Part shown: in pieces, positions 52,501 to 64,000 of the stretch
Layout of the letters: each line of letters starts with the position of its first letter
Position numbering within the stretch: the stretch's first letter is position 1
Source of the DNA: Dryomyza anilis
Taxonomy: Eukaryota; Arthropoda; Insecta; Diptera; Dryomyzidae
Direction of reading: 5' to 3'
Assembly: GCA_951804985.1 (NCBI GenBank)
Contig: OX638132.1
Coordinates: forward strand, 21,519,989-21,583,988
Length of the DNA: 64,000 nt
Made by a program: the position numbers and the translations under genes
The notes under the pieces: model-generated
Seen by the model: the letters and a program-made list of their open reading frames with translations, nothing else
Told to the model about the DNA's origin: nothing
Database searches by the model: none

Positions 52501-52830
52501 CGTGAAGTTAACTCGGCCTCAAAAACCGGTCAAAAGCAAATGTGCGTCGAATTGGAGTAAACTATGTTAAAGTAAATAAAATTGTCCATTTTCTGGTGAA
52601 ACTGTTTTTCTTGTCACGGCCTTACTATGGACGTTATAGACGCCTCCAAGTGAATCTTTCAGTTCATCATATGGTTTTTCTGGGATTTACCAGTGCATTT
52701 TTGATCCAGTTATCGATTGAATCTGTCGGAGTTTTCTCGATTTGAACGATATCGAAGAAAACAATAATAAAAGTTCCAGATTTCAAAAAATATTGAGATA
52801 TCGATGTGATAAATATCATAACTTGTTAAT

Positions 52831-53180
52831 AAGGGGATTCATATCAAGCGCGTAAACCTCGTAATTTGTGGAAATCCCGTAAATAGTAGAAATTTACGAA
52901 AAAATTGTATAAGAATATTTTACGCTCAACTCGTAAATTTATTTGTCGATTTTTATGTGAAAATAACGTAAATAAAATTTCTTGAATATTTTGTTTTCTG
53001 TTTTCGTTAGTTGTCAATAAAATTATGTTTTGCGGAAAATGTGTTTTCATTAAATTGTGTTGTGAAGTGATATATCTAAAAATTGGAGCGAAGCCAGATA
53101 AAAGTGCGTTCATGTCGAGTTGCGCGTAATTTTATTTTTTTACGAGATGATAAATTTACAGTGCTGATATGAATCCCCTT
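52831..53180. mobile_element. MITE with AAGGGGATTCATATCA ends, copy 2
   Basis: Same ends and interior (gcgcgtaaacctcgtaattt, gtcgatttttatgtgaaaat) as 18,634-19,012, flanked by aat on both sides. The reverse-strand frame at 52,844-53,113 is repeat-derived. Confidence 0.85.
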
Positions 53181-55279
53181 AATGAATTTGAATTTACGAA
53201 AAATTTTAATAAAAATCGATAAAGCAACGAGATAGGAACTTTTTATCGAAGTTATACGAGAAGGACTGGGTTGTATCAAATTTCATTTCAACTTTAAAAA
53301 TGTATCAACTTCATATTGTAATAATAATCACTAAAAAAATTATAATTATAATAAAATATATATTGGGTTCGGTTTTGGTTTACGATTTAAAAATATGATT
53401 TATAATTGATTACATTAATACATAAATCGAAATCGTATTTTGCAATCCGTACGCCGAAACCGTTTCGCTATAGAACTCAAAACCGTAATCGAAACATAAA
53501 CAAGTAAGAAAACTGTATTCGTGTGGGTTTCATTCCTTGCGGCAAAGCATAAATATCGAATAGGTTACCACAAAATAAATATATATTTTTTAAACATTAC
53601 TTAATGCAATGGCAAATGTAAAAAATACATAAAAATGAATTAAAACAACAAACACAACAATAAATAAAATTAACTTTAAGCTAACATACATAAATCATAC
53701 AATTCTGTGGGAAATAAAGCATACACTGTGAAAAACTCACGCAAAAAGTGGTGTACAAAAATTTTATTGAAAAAATAAAATTAAAAACTTTGAAATACAA
53801 TTATTTTCACATACAACATTTTTGAACTATTTTTGTAATTTAATTTAGATTTATAGTTAATTAATTTGTATTTTTGTGTGATTAATTTGAACGAATTTGT
53901 ATTAATAATAATTTAACCAAAAATTAGTTTTTATTTTTAGAATAAGTTCAATTTTAGTTCAAAGTGAAACAAATGAATATTTTACTAAAATATTGTGCAA
54001 TATAATAAAGTTATAAATTGTTATATTAAAATTATAAATAAATAAAACAATTACAAAATAGAATTAATGATGTTGATTTAGAAAAAAAATGTCAACTACA
54101 TTTCAAATGAATTTTTATTTAAAAAATTGCACAATTTTACATTGAAACTTCTTTACTTTATATGATATATATTTATTATTATTATTATTTTTTTATTAGC
54201 TTTGGAATAAATATTTTGTTAATATGCGTTTAATTTCAATAGCGAAATTATGAATTTTACAAATTTGTTAAATAGTGAAAAATAACCATATAATAAATGT
54301 AATAAAACAACAAATGAATGTTATGTTTTTTTTTGTCAAATTGTAATATTAATGTTATATATTTAAAAATTTGTCTTTTATAATGTTTACAGTTGAATGT
54401 GATTTTTGCAGAGTTTTAGATAATGAAAAGCACCCTGTAAAAAGTCTTGCAACATTTTACAGGCTCATTGTCAGTCGAAAAGCATTATATTCTTTAATTT
54501 TTGTAATGACAGAACTACCGGTACTATATTTGAAACAATAAGACAAAAATAAATAAACAAAATTTGAAAAGAGAAATAAAAACAAAGAATATCTTCATAA
54601 ATAGCATGAACTAAAGATACACTAAATATATAAATTAAAACAAATGAAAAAAAAAGAACAAAATTAATAAGAACGCTTAATATTAATGTTAATGTTAATA
54701 AAATTATTAGTCAAAAGTGTGTCTAGAAAAATTAGACACGTTGTAAAAACAAAACAAACACAAAACCTGAAAAACTAAATATGAATAATAAACAAGTAAC
54801 ACGTACTAGAAACTTTCGTTTTTATTTACTCCTTGGCGGTATAATTACATTTGAGCATGGGCACGCTATATTCTTTTGATAATCCTAACAATAAGTTTTA
54901 AAGTTAAATAAGACGATCTTTCCTATGGTCAATCATATTTAATAAGATTCGATTATTCCCTAGACAGAGTTGTTCGGGTTGGAGGTGTAAACGTGGCACA
55001 TCAGCAATTAAGATAGCGAATTTAATGGAATTTTGGACAATTTTTCACAATGTGGGTTGGATAGGACCATAGGGCGTGGTCCAATCCCGCCTTTATTACT
55101 GCCTTTTAGACAGTTATAACTCCAACCATTGAGCTAATATTCATGTTTATCATAAGAAGTTGCTTAGATCTATTTGAGTCAAATTGTCTAAATTTGACCA
55201 TACATGTTTGGTGGGGGACGATATTCCTGTGCCCTGACACCCTTGGTTAAGGTTTAGCCTTATTTCGCAAACTCTTAGT
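53181..55279. other. AT-rich intergenic stretch, no feature identified
   Basis: Very AT-rich with poly-A and poly-T runs. No coding frame, tRNA or clear repeat seen. Confidence 0.4.
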
Positions 55280-55994
55280 CTCTGAGCAAGAAGTTGTTGC
55301 AACCTCCATGTCGGTGAGCATGAGGTTGTGGCATCTCCCATGTCGGTGAGCATGTGGTTGTGGTTACCTCCAAATTGGTGAACATGAATTTGCAGTTAGC
55401 TCCATATCGATAATCATGAGGTTCATTCTTCGAGATATTAAACTTTTAAGCATACGATTGTCCCGTACGGAACCCCAGGAAATGACCATATGTATCTACA
55501 TGCACTTATATTTTTTTTCTTCATAACCAAAAAAAAAAATTAAAAAACCATTTCCATTGCAACATATGGTCACATATTTTTTTATTTATTTCATATTTCA
55601 CTAGCTAGAAAGCAATTTGTATTGAATTAATTTATTATTTTTTACAAATTTATTTCACAAAACTACTTACTTTCCTATTGTTTTCGACTTGTGCACATTT
55701 TTGACTTTTCTTTATTTATGGCAAACGATGATAAACATGAGGTTACCATTTCTCATTTATTTTGTTGATACAACGTACTCAATTGTCCTAACAAAAGAAC
55801 GAAGTTCAATTTTGGCAAAATGAAAAATTCAATCATGAGGTTACGGCAACTGAATGTGCAGTTGCGCGGACTAACATTTCGGTTATACTAAAAAAAAGGT
55901 ACGTTCATTTTAAAGACATGATTGCAATCTCATGTCGTTAAAATGAACGTGAAATGAACTGAAACGTTGGTTCAATTTTTTTGTGTGTAAAGGT
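55280..55994. repeat. Family D repeat with a 32-bp tandem array, copy 2
   Basis: Four units start at 55,306, 55,338, 55,370 and 55,402 (ccatgtcggtgagcatgagg and variants). Right of them, 55,740-55,990 is the inverse of parts of 38,330-38,630. A palindrome built on gttcattttaaagacatgat / atgtcgttaaaatgaac lies at about 55,900-55,955, and the end aaacgttggttcaattttttt resembles, in inverse, the sequence near 37,500. Confidence 0.6.
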
Positions 55995-56336
55995 ATCACT
56001 ATTATCCTATTGCTGCTCTCTTTTATGTAGTACATATAATACAAAATTTTGGGTATAATATACATTTATTCTATTTAAAGTTAATTTGCTATAAGGTGCT
56101 TAGAAGGTTTAAGTGTCTGAACAGAATGCATGCGCACAACGAACAAAGGCATATAATTTTCATCTTTTTATACTTTCAACTTATATGGAACATAATACAT
56201 TTAATAATTTGCCACTATTTTGCCACCTAATAGCAATAAACAATACAATAAACAAAGCAATAAACAAAAGTTTGTGACAATTGTCGAGCCGTGGTTACTT
56301 AGGAGGATTGAATATTTTCTCAACATATACGAACAA

Positions 56337-56587
56337 ATCGTCGTTGTAGAACCAAATACATTTTCAAAATGCCAAATAATTATTTACAAAAATCTTTATA
56401 TATCTGTCAATTTTTAATCGATGATCTCAATTATTTTACCACATGATAAGAAAATGTAAATCTATCAATTAATATTTCAACTTTAAAAATTCATCAAATA
56501 CTTTTTATAGTATTAATCAACAAACTCAAAATTTAAGTTTTTCGTAAAAATGCATTTGGTGACTTTTCGTTCTACAACGACGAAATA
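56337..56587. mobile_element. Palindromic MITE, family A, copy 5
   Basis: Ends aatcgtcgttgtagaac / gttctacaacgacga. The full interior is inverse to copies 1-3. It ends 186 bases upstream of the DIMT1-type gene's start codon, so it lies in or next to that promoter. Confidence 0.85.
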
Positions 56588-56773
56588 TCGAATACAATGA
56601 ATTGGGTACCAAATAAAAAAGCAAAAGATATCACAACCAACTAAACACAGCTCTAATGAAAAATAACACAACAGCACATGGCAAAACGTCACAAACTAAA
56701 ACAATAATAAATTGCATTTTTCTATAAAATTAAATTGGTAAATACAATTAATTGATCTTTTTAAAAGTATACA

Positions 56774-57809
<1,036 letters not shown>

Positions 57810-57963
57810 CTGTGGCAGTCTGTACATATTTTTATCAAATAGTTTAGTTTTTAAGTAAAGATATGTTAAATAAAAAAAAAACATAATTTATATGAAACAA
57901 TAAATATTAAAGATTGTACAGTTATTTCCCAATAGTTACTATTTTAAATCATTTGAATCATTG

Positions 57964-58756
57964 AACCATTCCACACCAAATCGACTAGGGTTTAGAACTC
58001 GCCGTCTTCGATTACAATGAAATTTTGGTTACTGATTAAGAGTAGCGAGATATGCATTGACCAATTTTTTTCACGACCACCACTTCCAGAGTGGTTCAAA
58101 GTTATAAAATATGGTCCAAAAATCACAAATATAACGTATAGTTATTCATATTTAAATATGAAATATGACGCACCAACACACTTTTTTGAGATCGATATTA
58201 TTATATGATAATCATTAAAAGTATTAGAAACTAGTTCATTCACGAACAAAAAAGCTCAAAATTTACGAGAATAACATCGTATTTTATGGTCATAAACCTA
58301 TCGCATATTTAGCATAATTCTGTGTTTTTTGTTCGTTTATGATAGCTCATTACGTTTGACAAATTAAGAACGAAACTGTATGCGTTTTCGAAACATTTAC
58401 GATTGTCGTATACGATTATTTTAATCATAATTTACGCATATTTGCTATAATTTACGATGACATCAAATTTGAAGTGCAAGGATATTGTCCATTGGTTTTA
58501 GAAGTTACTTCTTAAATTTTCAACAAACTTGCTTTATTAGCTTTAAAACGAGACTTCAACGGAGTTTCTAGCATTTTTAGTTCAGGAGACATTTAAATAG
58601 GAAGAATTATACCAAAGTATTTTTGGTCCATTTTTGTAATTTAAACCACGGTATCTCTAGAAGTAGCGGTCGATACCCTTAATCAGTTACGAAAATTTCA
58701 GTGAAATCGAATGACTTCAAAGTTTACTTTTTTTGGACGATTTGGTGTGGAATGGA
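57964..58756. mobile_element. Foldback element, family B, copy 2
   Basis: The left end aaccattccacaccaaatcg is inverted at the right end (gatttggtgtggaatgg). Interior gattaagagtagcgagatat and gtcgatacccttaatcagtt are inverse to each other, as in the copy at 3049. It begins about 60 bases after the DIMT1 polyadenylation signal. Confidence 0.75.
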
Positions 58757-58856
58757 AAATACGTTGTATAATAATATTATAATAAAAATTACGTGTTAAA
58801 ACTAGCCACAATTTACATAACGAAACATAAGAATTGATGTCTTATTAATGAATTGA

Positions 58857-59050
58857 AATTATTTCTTGGCGTCTGATAAAGGTATTTTCTGTTGCATAAT
58901 GTCCGGGAAACTATGCTTTGAACATAGTTTTTTAACTACAAATGTATTTCTTAGTAAAAAAGAAAAATAATATAGTTTTTGTGGAATTTATTTCTTGGCG
59001 TCTGATAAAGTTATTTTCTGTTGGATAATGGTTTGAACATAGTTACCTAC
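58857..59050. repeat. Direct duplication of ~60 bp
   Basis: atttcttggcgtctgataaa...tattttctgttg.ataatg...tgaacatagtt occurs at about 58,859 and 58,987. Short tandem-type duplication, no coding signal. Confidence 0.65.
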
Positions 59051-59089
59051 CCAAATTTCCATGAAAAATAAAAAGAAATACCTTTTTCT

Positions 59090-59500
59090 CACACGACTTA
59101 TTAAAAATTCCCACGTGGTAATTTCGTTGATGTAATTCCCACAGTAATTAATAATACCACACAAATTCCCAAATACCGTCATTAAAAATTAACACAAAAA
59201 TATCACAGCAAGTAAAATTAACACAAAAATATCACAAACTTTCCAAATGAATTAAAAATTACCATAAAAAATGCCATGGAAATTAAAAATTTCAACCTTC
59301 TATATTCACTTAACAAGTTGGTGCGTTAAATATGTTTGTCACTAAATTAACTTTTGGTGTGTTTGTAATTTGTAGTTACATACAACAACAAAACGCAAAA
59401 AAAAGTGGAACAAAAATTTCCAAAGCCAACAAAAATTCACATGGGAATTACTTTTCCCACAACAGTTAAAAATTACCACACATGGGAAATTTCACACGAT
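59090..59500. repeat. AT-rich 'ttcccac...attaccac' dispersed sequence
   Basis: Words such as aaaaattcccac, aaaaatatcacaa and aattaaaaattaccataaa also occur at 10,795-10,930, suggesting a diverged shared repeat. It lies in the spacer between the DIMT1-type gene and Sirt7. Confidence 0.35.
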
Positions 59501-59882
59501 ACTGGCAATCGAGTTTTGAACACTTTCGCAATAAAGTATTCGATATCTATATAAGAAAATTATCGAATAAAAATTATTGGGTACCCAAAAAGAACTCATC
59601 ACTATTGTTTGTTTACATTTCCCATTAAAGATGCTTAATATTATTAATAGTAGTAATTAAATCAAAATAAAATTGTAGAATAGCAAACAACAAGTGTTCC
59701 AAAAATTTCAATTAAAATTTAAAGATTGCAGCTTGTGATTAATTTGTTTATAATTTAATTTTGTACAAAATTTTATTGCTTGTGTACTGCGTGCAAATTC
59801 AATTCTGGTTAGACGGGTCGTCGTCATAAAAAGGAAAACGAAGGAAACGCACAATAGGCATCAAAAAATCGTGGCAGCCTAA

Positions 59883-62348
59883 ATGGAGGACAACACGATG
59901 GTCGGTGGCGCCCAGAAGCCGCGGGAGGCGCTGCAGACTTATATAACACGAGCCAAGATTAATCCAGTTAAGACGGACAATGAGAAGCGCAGGCGAAAAG
60001 ATGTTATTAGAAAGGTATTTATGGGGTTGTTTGTGAAGTGGTGTGTGGGTAGAAACCCATGTGACAACATCATGTTCCATAATCTTAAACCTTGTTAAAA
60101 CTAAAAAAATATTTTTCAGGTTTCAATAATTTTCAAAAAATGCGAAACTATGCGCAGCTCCGACGAGCAACAGCTGCTTGAGAAGCACCCGGACATTGTC
60201 AAGCAGATCAAAAAACGCAAAGAACGCGTTGAAATTTACAAAGATCGTATTATCGAAAAGGAAGACGATATGCAAACCATCAACGTACAGGTGGAAGAAT
60301 TGGCCAGCATAATATCACAGGCCAAACATTTGGTCTGCTACACAGGAGCGGGCATTAGCACATCTGCCCTGATTCCTGACTATCGCGGCACCAAAGGCAT
60401 CTGGACGCTGCTACAGAAGGGCGAAGCTATTGGCGAACACGACTTATCCACAGCAAACCCCACCTACACACACATGGCACTCTATGAGCTGCACAGGCGG
60501 CGACTGCTGCGCTATGTAGTTTCACAAAACTGCGATGGTTTGCACCTACGTTCGGGACTGCCGCGCGCCTCACTCTCCGAAATACACGGCAACATGTATG
60601 TTGAGGTCTGCAAGCAATGCAAACCGAATTCCGTCTACTGGCGACTCTTTGACACCACTGAAATGACGGCGCGCTACTGTCACAAGACAAATCGTCTGTG
60701 CCACAAGTGCGCGGAGCCGCTCTACGATACCATAGTGCATTTTGGCGAGCGCGGCAACTTGAAGTGGCCTCTAAATTGGGCGGGCGCCTGTCATCATGCC
60801 GAACATGCAGATGTCATACTGTGTCTCGGCTCTAGCCTAAAGGTATTGAAGAAATATACGTGGCTGTGGCAGATGGACAAACCGGCGCGTCAACGTGCCA
60901 AAATTTGCATAGTGAATTTGCAATGGACACCCAAGGATAATTTGGCCAGCATTAAGATAAATGGCAAATGCGATCGCGTTATGGAGTTGCTTATGCGCGC
61001 GCTGCAAATTGCGGTGCCCGTCTATACAAAGGAAAAAGATCCTATATTTGCGCACTCGACACTGCTACTGCCAGAGGAGCTGCACACGTTGACGCAGCCG
61101 CTGCTCAAGAAGTGCGATGACGATGGGGAGGAAGATGACACGGCGACAACAGAAGAGACGCAGGACTCGACAGTATCGGACTACAGCAGTGGCGAGATAC
61201 CAATTGGGAAGGGGCCACGCATACGCACGCCACTAAAAAACGGCACGCGCATTAAAACCAATTTAGTGCTTAAGCACAAGCTGCAGAAGTTCGATACAAA
61301 GTATTTAAATACTCTGAATTCGGATGAACATGAGCAGAACGTTGTCAGAGTAGAGTCGAAGGAAGAGATTAACATAAAAACTGAAGATGTGAAAGAGGAG
61401 CAAATTGAAATTAACACCACAAGTATTAAAGTGGAAACTACGCTAGTCGCCCGTACTGAAAGCGAGCATACAAATGAACTTCTCATTAAAAGCACTAGCG
61501 AAAGTTGCACACAAAATGCGATCGAAATCAAACGAGAGGACTTCGACATGCAGAATAACGTACAAACGGTCATTAAAAACGAAAGCATCAAAGCAGAAAA
61601 TCATCAAGTTCCGTCATTAAATCGGTTAATGTATTTGCACAGCAGCGAACCGCCACCGCTGTTTCATTTGAAACCGTGCAACAAACAACGCCAGGTGTCG
61701 CCGGACAGCGCCAACAACAAAGTGGATGTGCAACGTTTCACCGCCGACACAGATGCTTTGAAGCATTTGCACATACAAAGTGAACCCTGCACCGAAGTCA
61801 ACGAAACTGCACAGCGGGAACAGGTGTCGACGCATAAACAGCGTCAACAGCTGCACTGCAAACTGCCCTGCTGGTACGATGTCAAATACGCCTACTCCGG
61901 CCTGCATAGCATTGTGCAACCGCCGCCAGACGATTTGAACATCTGGAGCTGTCAGGTGGTGCCAATTTTTGCCATGAATCGTTCAGATGCCAGCTGTGAA
62001 TTCTGCTTCGACAACTATGCAGAGCTCGAGTGTCAATTCTATCTGAAGTGGCAACTGGATGAGCGTCGGCGAAAGAAATGTGCGCGCAGCGGCCGATATG
62101 TTGTATGCGAGTGCTGTACATATGCGGATATCAATTGTGGCGGAGCTGCAGTCGCTGCCAACATGAATGACGATGATGATTACGATGAGAATATATCGTT
62201 GGCGCATATAGCCGCGGCTGAGGCGGCAAAGAAACAAATGCAGCTGGTGACAGCCAAGTCGCAGCACAGCTTTCCGCGCAAGTTGGCGCGCACGCAAGCC
62301 GGCTGGTATGGCAAGGGCTACAAAAAGAACAGGAGCAGGCGAAAATAG
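59883..62348 (+). CDS. Sirt7: Sirtuin 7 (class IV NAD-dependent deacylase), 2 exons, 786 residues
   Basis: Exons 59883-60014 and 60120-62348, GT-AG, phase 0. An in-frame TAA immediately before the ATG fixes the start. Sirtuins remove acyl groups from lysines while consuming NAD; SIRT7 works on chromatin, especially rDNA in the nucleolus (family knowledge). Seen: basic N-terminal helix ([11 protein letters not shown]; coiled [20 protein letters not shown]), NAD-binding TGAGIST 119-125 and PDYRG, QNCD 180-183, catalytic His200 in EIHGN, zinc cysteines C208/C211 and C238/C241, HFGERG, GSSL 281-284. Residues ~360-640 form an acidic, Ser/Thr/Glu-rich, probably disordered region. The C-terminus is Cys-rich ([21 protein letters not shown]) and ends basic ([11 protein letters not shown]), probably nucleolar targeting. 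The long C-terminal extension is as in Drosophila Sirt7 rather than the ~400-residue mammalian form. Confidence 0.95.
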
Positions 62349-62995
62349 TGGTACTTGTTGTGAGTTTAGGCAATAGCTATCAAATGTATTTTTATACTTG
62401 TCTTTTGTGTTTATTATTCCGTTTATATTCCTTTTAGTTAAAAAAAAAACTGCTTTTTTTTATTAACATTCTTTAAAATTTGACTTCAACTATGCCGCGA
62501 TACGTTATATGTATCAATGTCGGTAGCTGGCGACTTCACAATTTAATTTTGATGAGTTGGCAACTCTGTATATCAGTACACTCTCGGATATATATTGTCA
62601 TTTCCGACAATATTGTAACAATCTCGATGTTCAAAATAGAACTCATAAGCGCATTGTCAAATTATTGTCGGTTTGACAGTTAGATTGTTATTTTGAAACG
62701 TCATTAGATTATTTTGAGAACAATCGAGATTGTCAATAAATAAAATGACACACGAATGTTTTAAAATTGAATTTTTGCAATACATTTATTATAATGCAAC
62801 ATATTAAAAAAAAACAATAAATCACATTGGCAAAGCGTGGCTGTAGCGGACGTTTAAGCACAGCGAACGTTTTTGGTGAAGATACGAGAAATTGCCAGTC
62901 TTGAGGGCTGTAACAATAGACGCCGTTTTAACGAGTTCCTTCTTGATCAGAGCAACTGTCAAATGCGATTAAGTGGTGCGCTGCAATGTCTGAAA
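62349..62995. other. 3' flank of Sirt7
   Basis: No AATAAA in the first 380 bases; the first clear one is near 62,736 (gtcaataaataaaatg). Nothing else seen. Confidence 0.4.
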
Positions 62996-63150
62996 TAGAG
63001 ATGGGCGAGTGCCTGTTTTTAATAACACGGACACGCACGGGCACGCCGATGGGTGACACGCACGAGCCCGACGAGTAAATTTACAGGCACGCACGAGAAG
63101 CACGATAAAACACGGGATTTTAAAAGACACGAAGAAACACGAAAAAAGCA
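62996..63150. mobile_element. Truncated copy of the TAGAGATGGGCG hAT-type element
   Basis: Starts tagagatgggcgagtgcctg and continues with acacgcacgggcacgccgat and aaacacgggattttaaaaga, matching the inverse of the right end of 16,306-17,090. It then breaks off; the second end is not found in the window. Confidence 0.7.
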
Positions 63151-64000
63151 CGGACAAACAGATTATATTGTCCGAAAAGTCGGGAATGTCCTGCAAAACG
63201 AGAAATAGTCAAATTTGCGATGCTAATATTCTGCAACAAATCTCACACATTGGGCAGACATTCATTGTGCCTAGTGGCGTATAAGAAATAAACAATATAA
63301 AACAAAATAAATTTAAATATATTTATTTATTTTATTCGTAACTTACAATTTTTGAGAAATTTTTTGAACAAAAGAAAATTGAGCTGCCACATTATTTTTT
63401 ATTATTTTTAAATGACAATTGAATATCGTTAAATGTAACAATATATTTCTGAGAGTGTATGATTACCAATTAAAATCCCAGCTAAAAGTTATAATGCCAA
63501 CATGCTAGATTAGAAAATCCCACAATCACAATTTCCATATTTTACAAGACCAATAAAATATAAAAATCGCAAAAATTAAATATTCAGACACATTCTTATA
63601 TTACCACGTTCGTTTATTGATTAGGCTGTTTAAGTAAAAATTTAAAATGTTTTTATAATTTTTTAATTTTTTATACAATTTAAATTACGTAAATGTTTAA
63701 ACATTTTTAAATTTTAATTTTAAACTAAATTTAATGGTTTTTAAATACTTGCATATTTTTTTATAAATGATACAACTATTGATTATAAATAGTTACAAAA
63801 ATTATCTAAAAATAAAGCTTTTGATAAAATTATTAAAATATGTTAATTGTGTTTTGTTTAGTATTTTTTTATTAATTTATTTAGTTTTATTACGTGTTTC
63901 TTGTATTATTTAGAAAAAAAATGTTTAATTTCTGTGATTAAAATAATGCTCCGCCAATGCAGCTATTACTTTTTTTTTGTTAAAATTTTTGCAGTCAATT
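63151..64000. other. AT-rich end of window
   Basis: No coding frame, RNA gene or recognisable repeat seen. Confidence 0.45.

Noticed and set aside
60427..62373. Antisense frames of 67-136 codons across Sirt7
   Set aside because: They mirror the codon structure of the long sense exon and have no independent support.

Overview
This is a eukaryotic, AT-rich window from the nuclear genome of a higher (cyclorrhaphan) fly. The evidence is three split genes with GT-AG introns that encode proteins very close to Drosophila proteins, DINE-1/INE-1-like repeats, mariner and hAT remnants, and ZAD/C2H2 zinc-finger remnants. A tephritid-like fly is plausible, but the species cannot be fixed from this sequence. 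The large intergenic and intronic spaces are mostly transposable-element debris.

Layout. 179-417: probable last exon of an unidentified + strand gene that enters from the left. 418-12,350: repeats only, including palindromic MITEs, a foldback element, a tRNA-derived SINE inside a 15-bp minisatellite, and a hAT remnant. About 12,377-13,610 (- strand): a broken ZAD/C2H2 zinc-finger gene. 15,511-44,301 (+): Pkc98E, a novel (epsilon-type) protein kinase C of 717 residues in 13 coding exons, with two introns over 11 kb (introns 1 and 6) packed with nested mobile elements and a decayed RIC1-like gene fragment. 44,302-56,770: 3' flank and repeats, including a near-perfect 281-bp palindrome and a 76-nt hairpin. 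56,774-57,809 (+): DIMT1-type 18S rRNA dimethyladenosine transferase (306 residues, 3 exons). 59,883-62,348 (+): Sirt7 deacetylase (786 residues, 2 exons). The right end holds a truncated hAT-type repeat and AT-rich DNA.

How the genes relate. Pkc98E is a membrane-recruited, diacylglycerol-responsive signalling kinase. DIMT1 and SIRT7 both act in the nucleolus, on small-subunit rRNA and on rDNA chromatin respectively. They lie side by side on the same strand about 2.1 kb apart, but have separate leaders and no sign of a shared transcript. The most notable non-genic content is a set of long inverted-repeat (foldback) elements, one with a matching 9-bp flank duplication and two later insertions inside it, plus a SINE family with a clear target-site duplication. 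I found no CRISPR array, bacterial-type operon or other clearly new molecular system.
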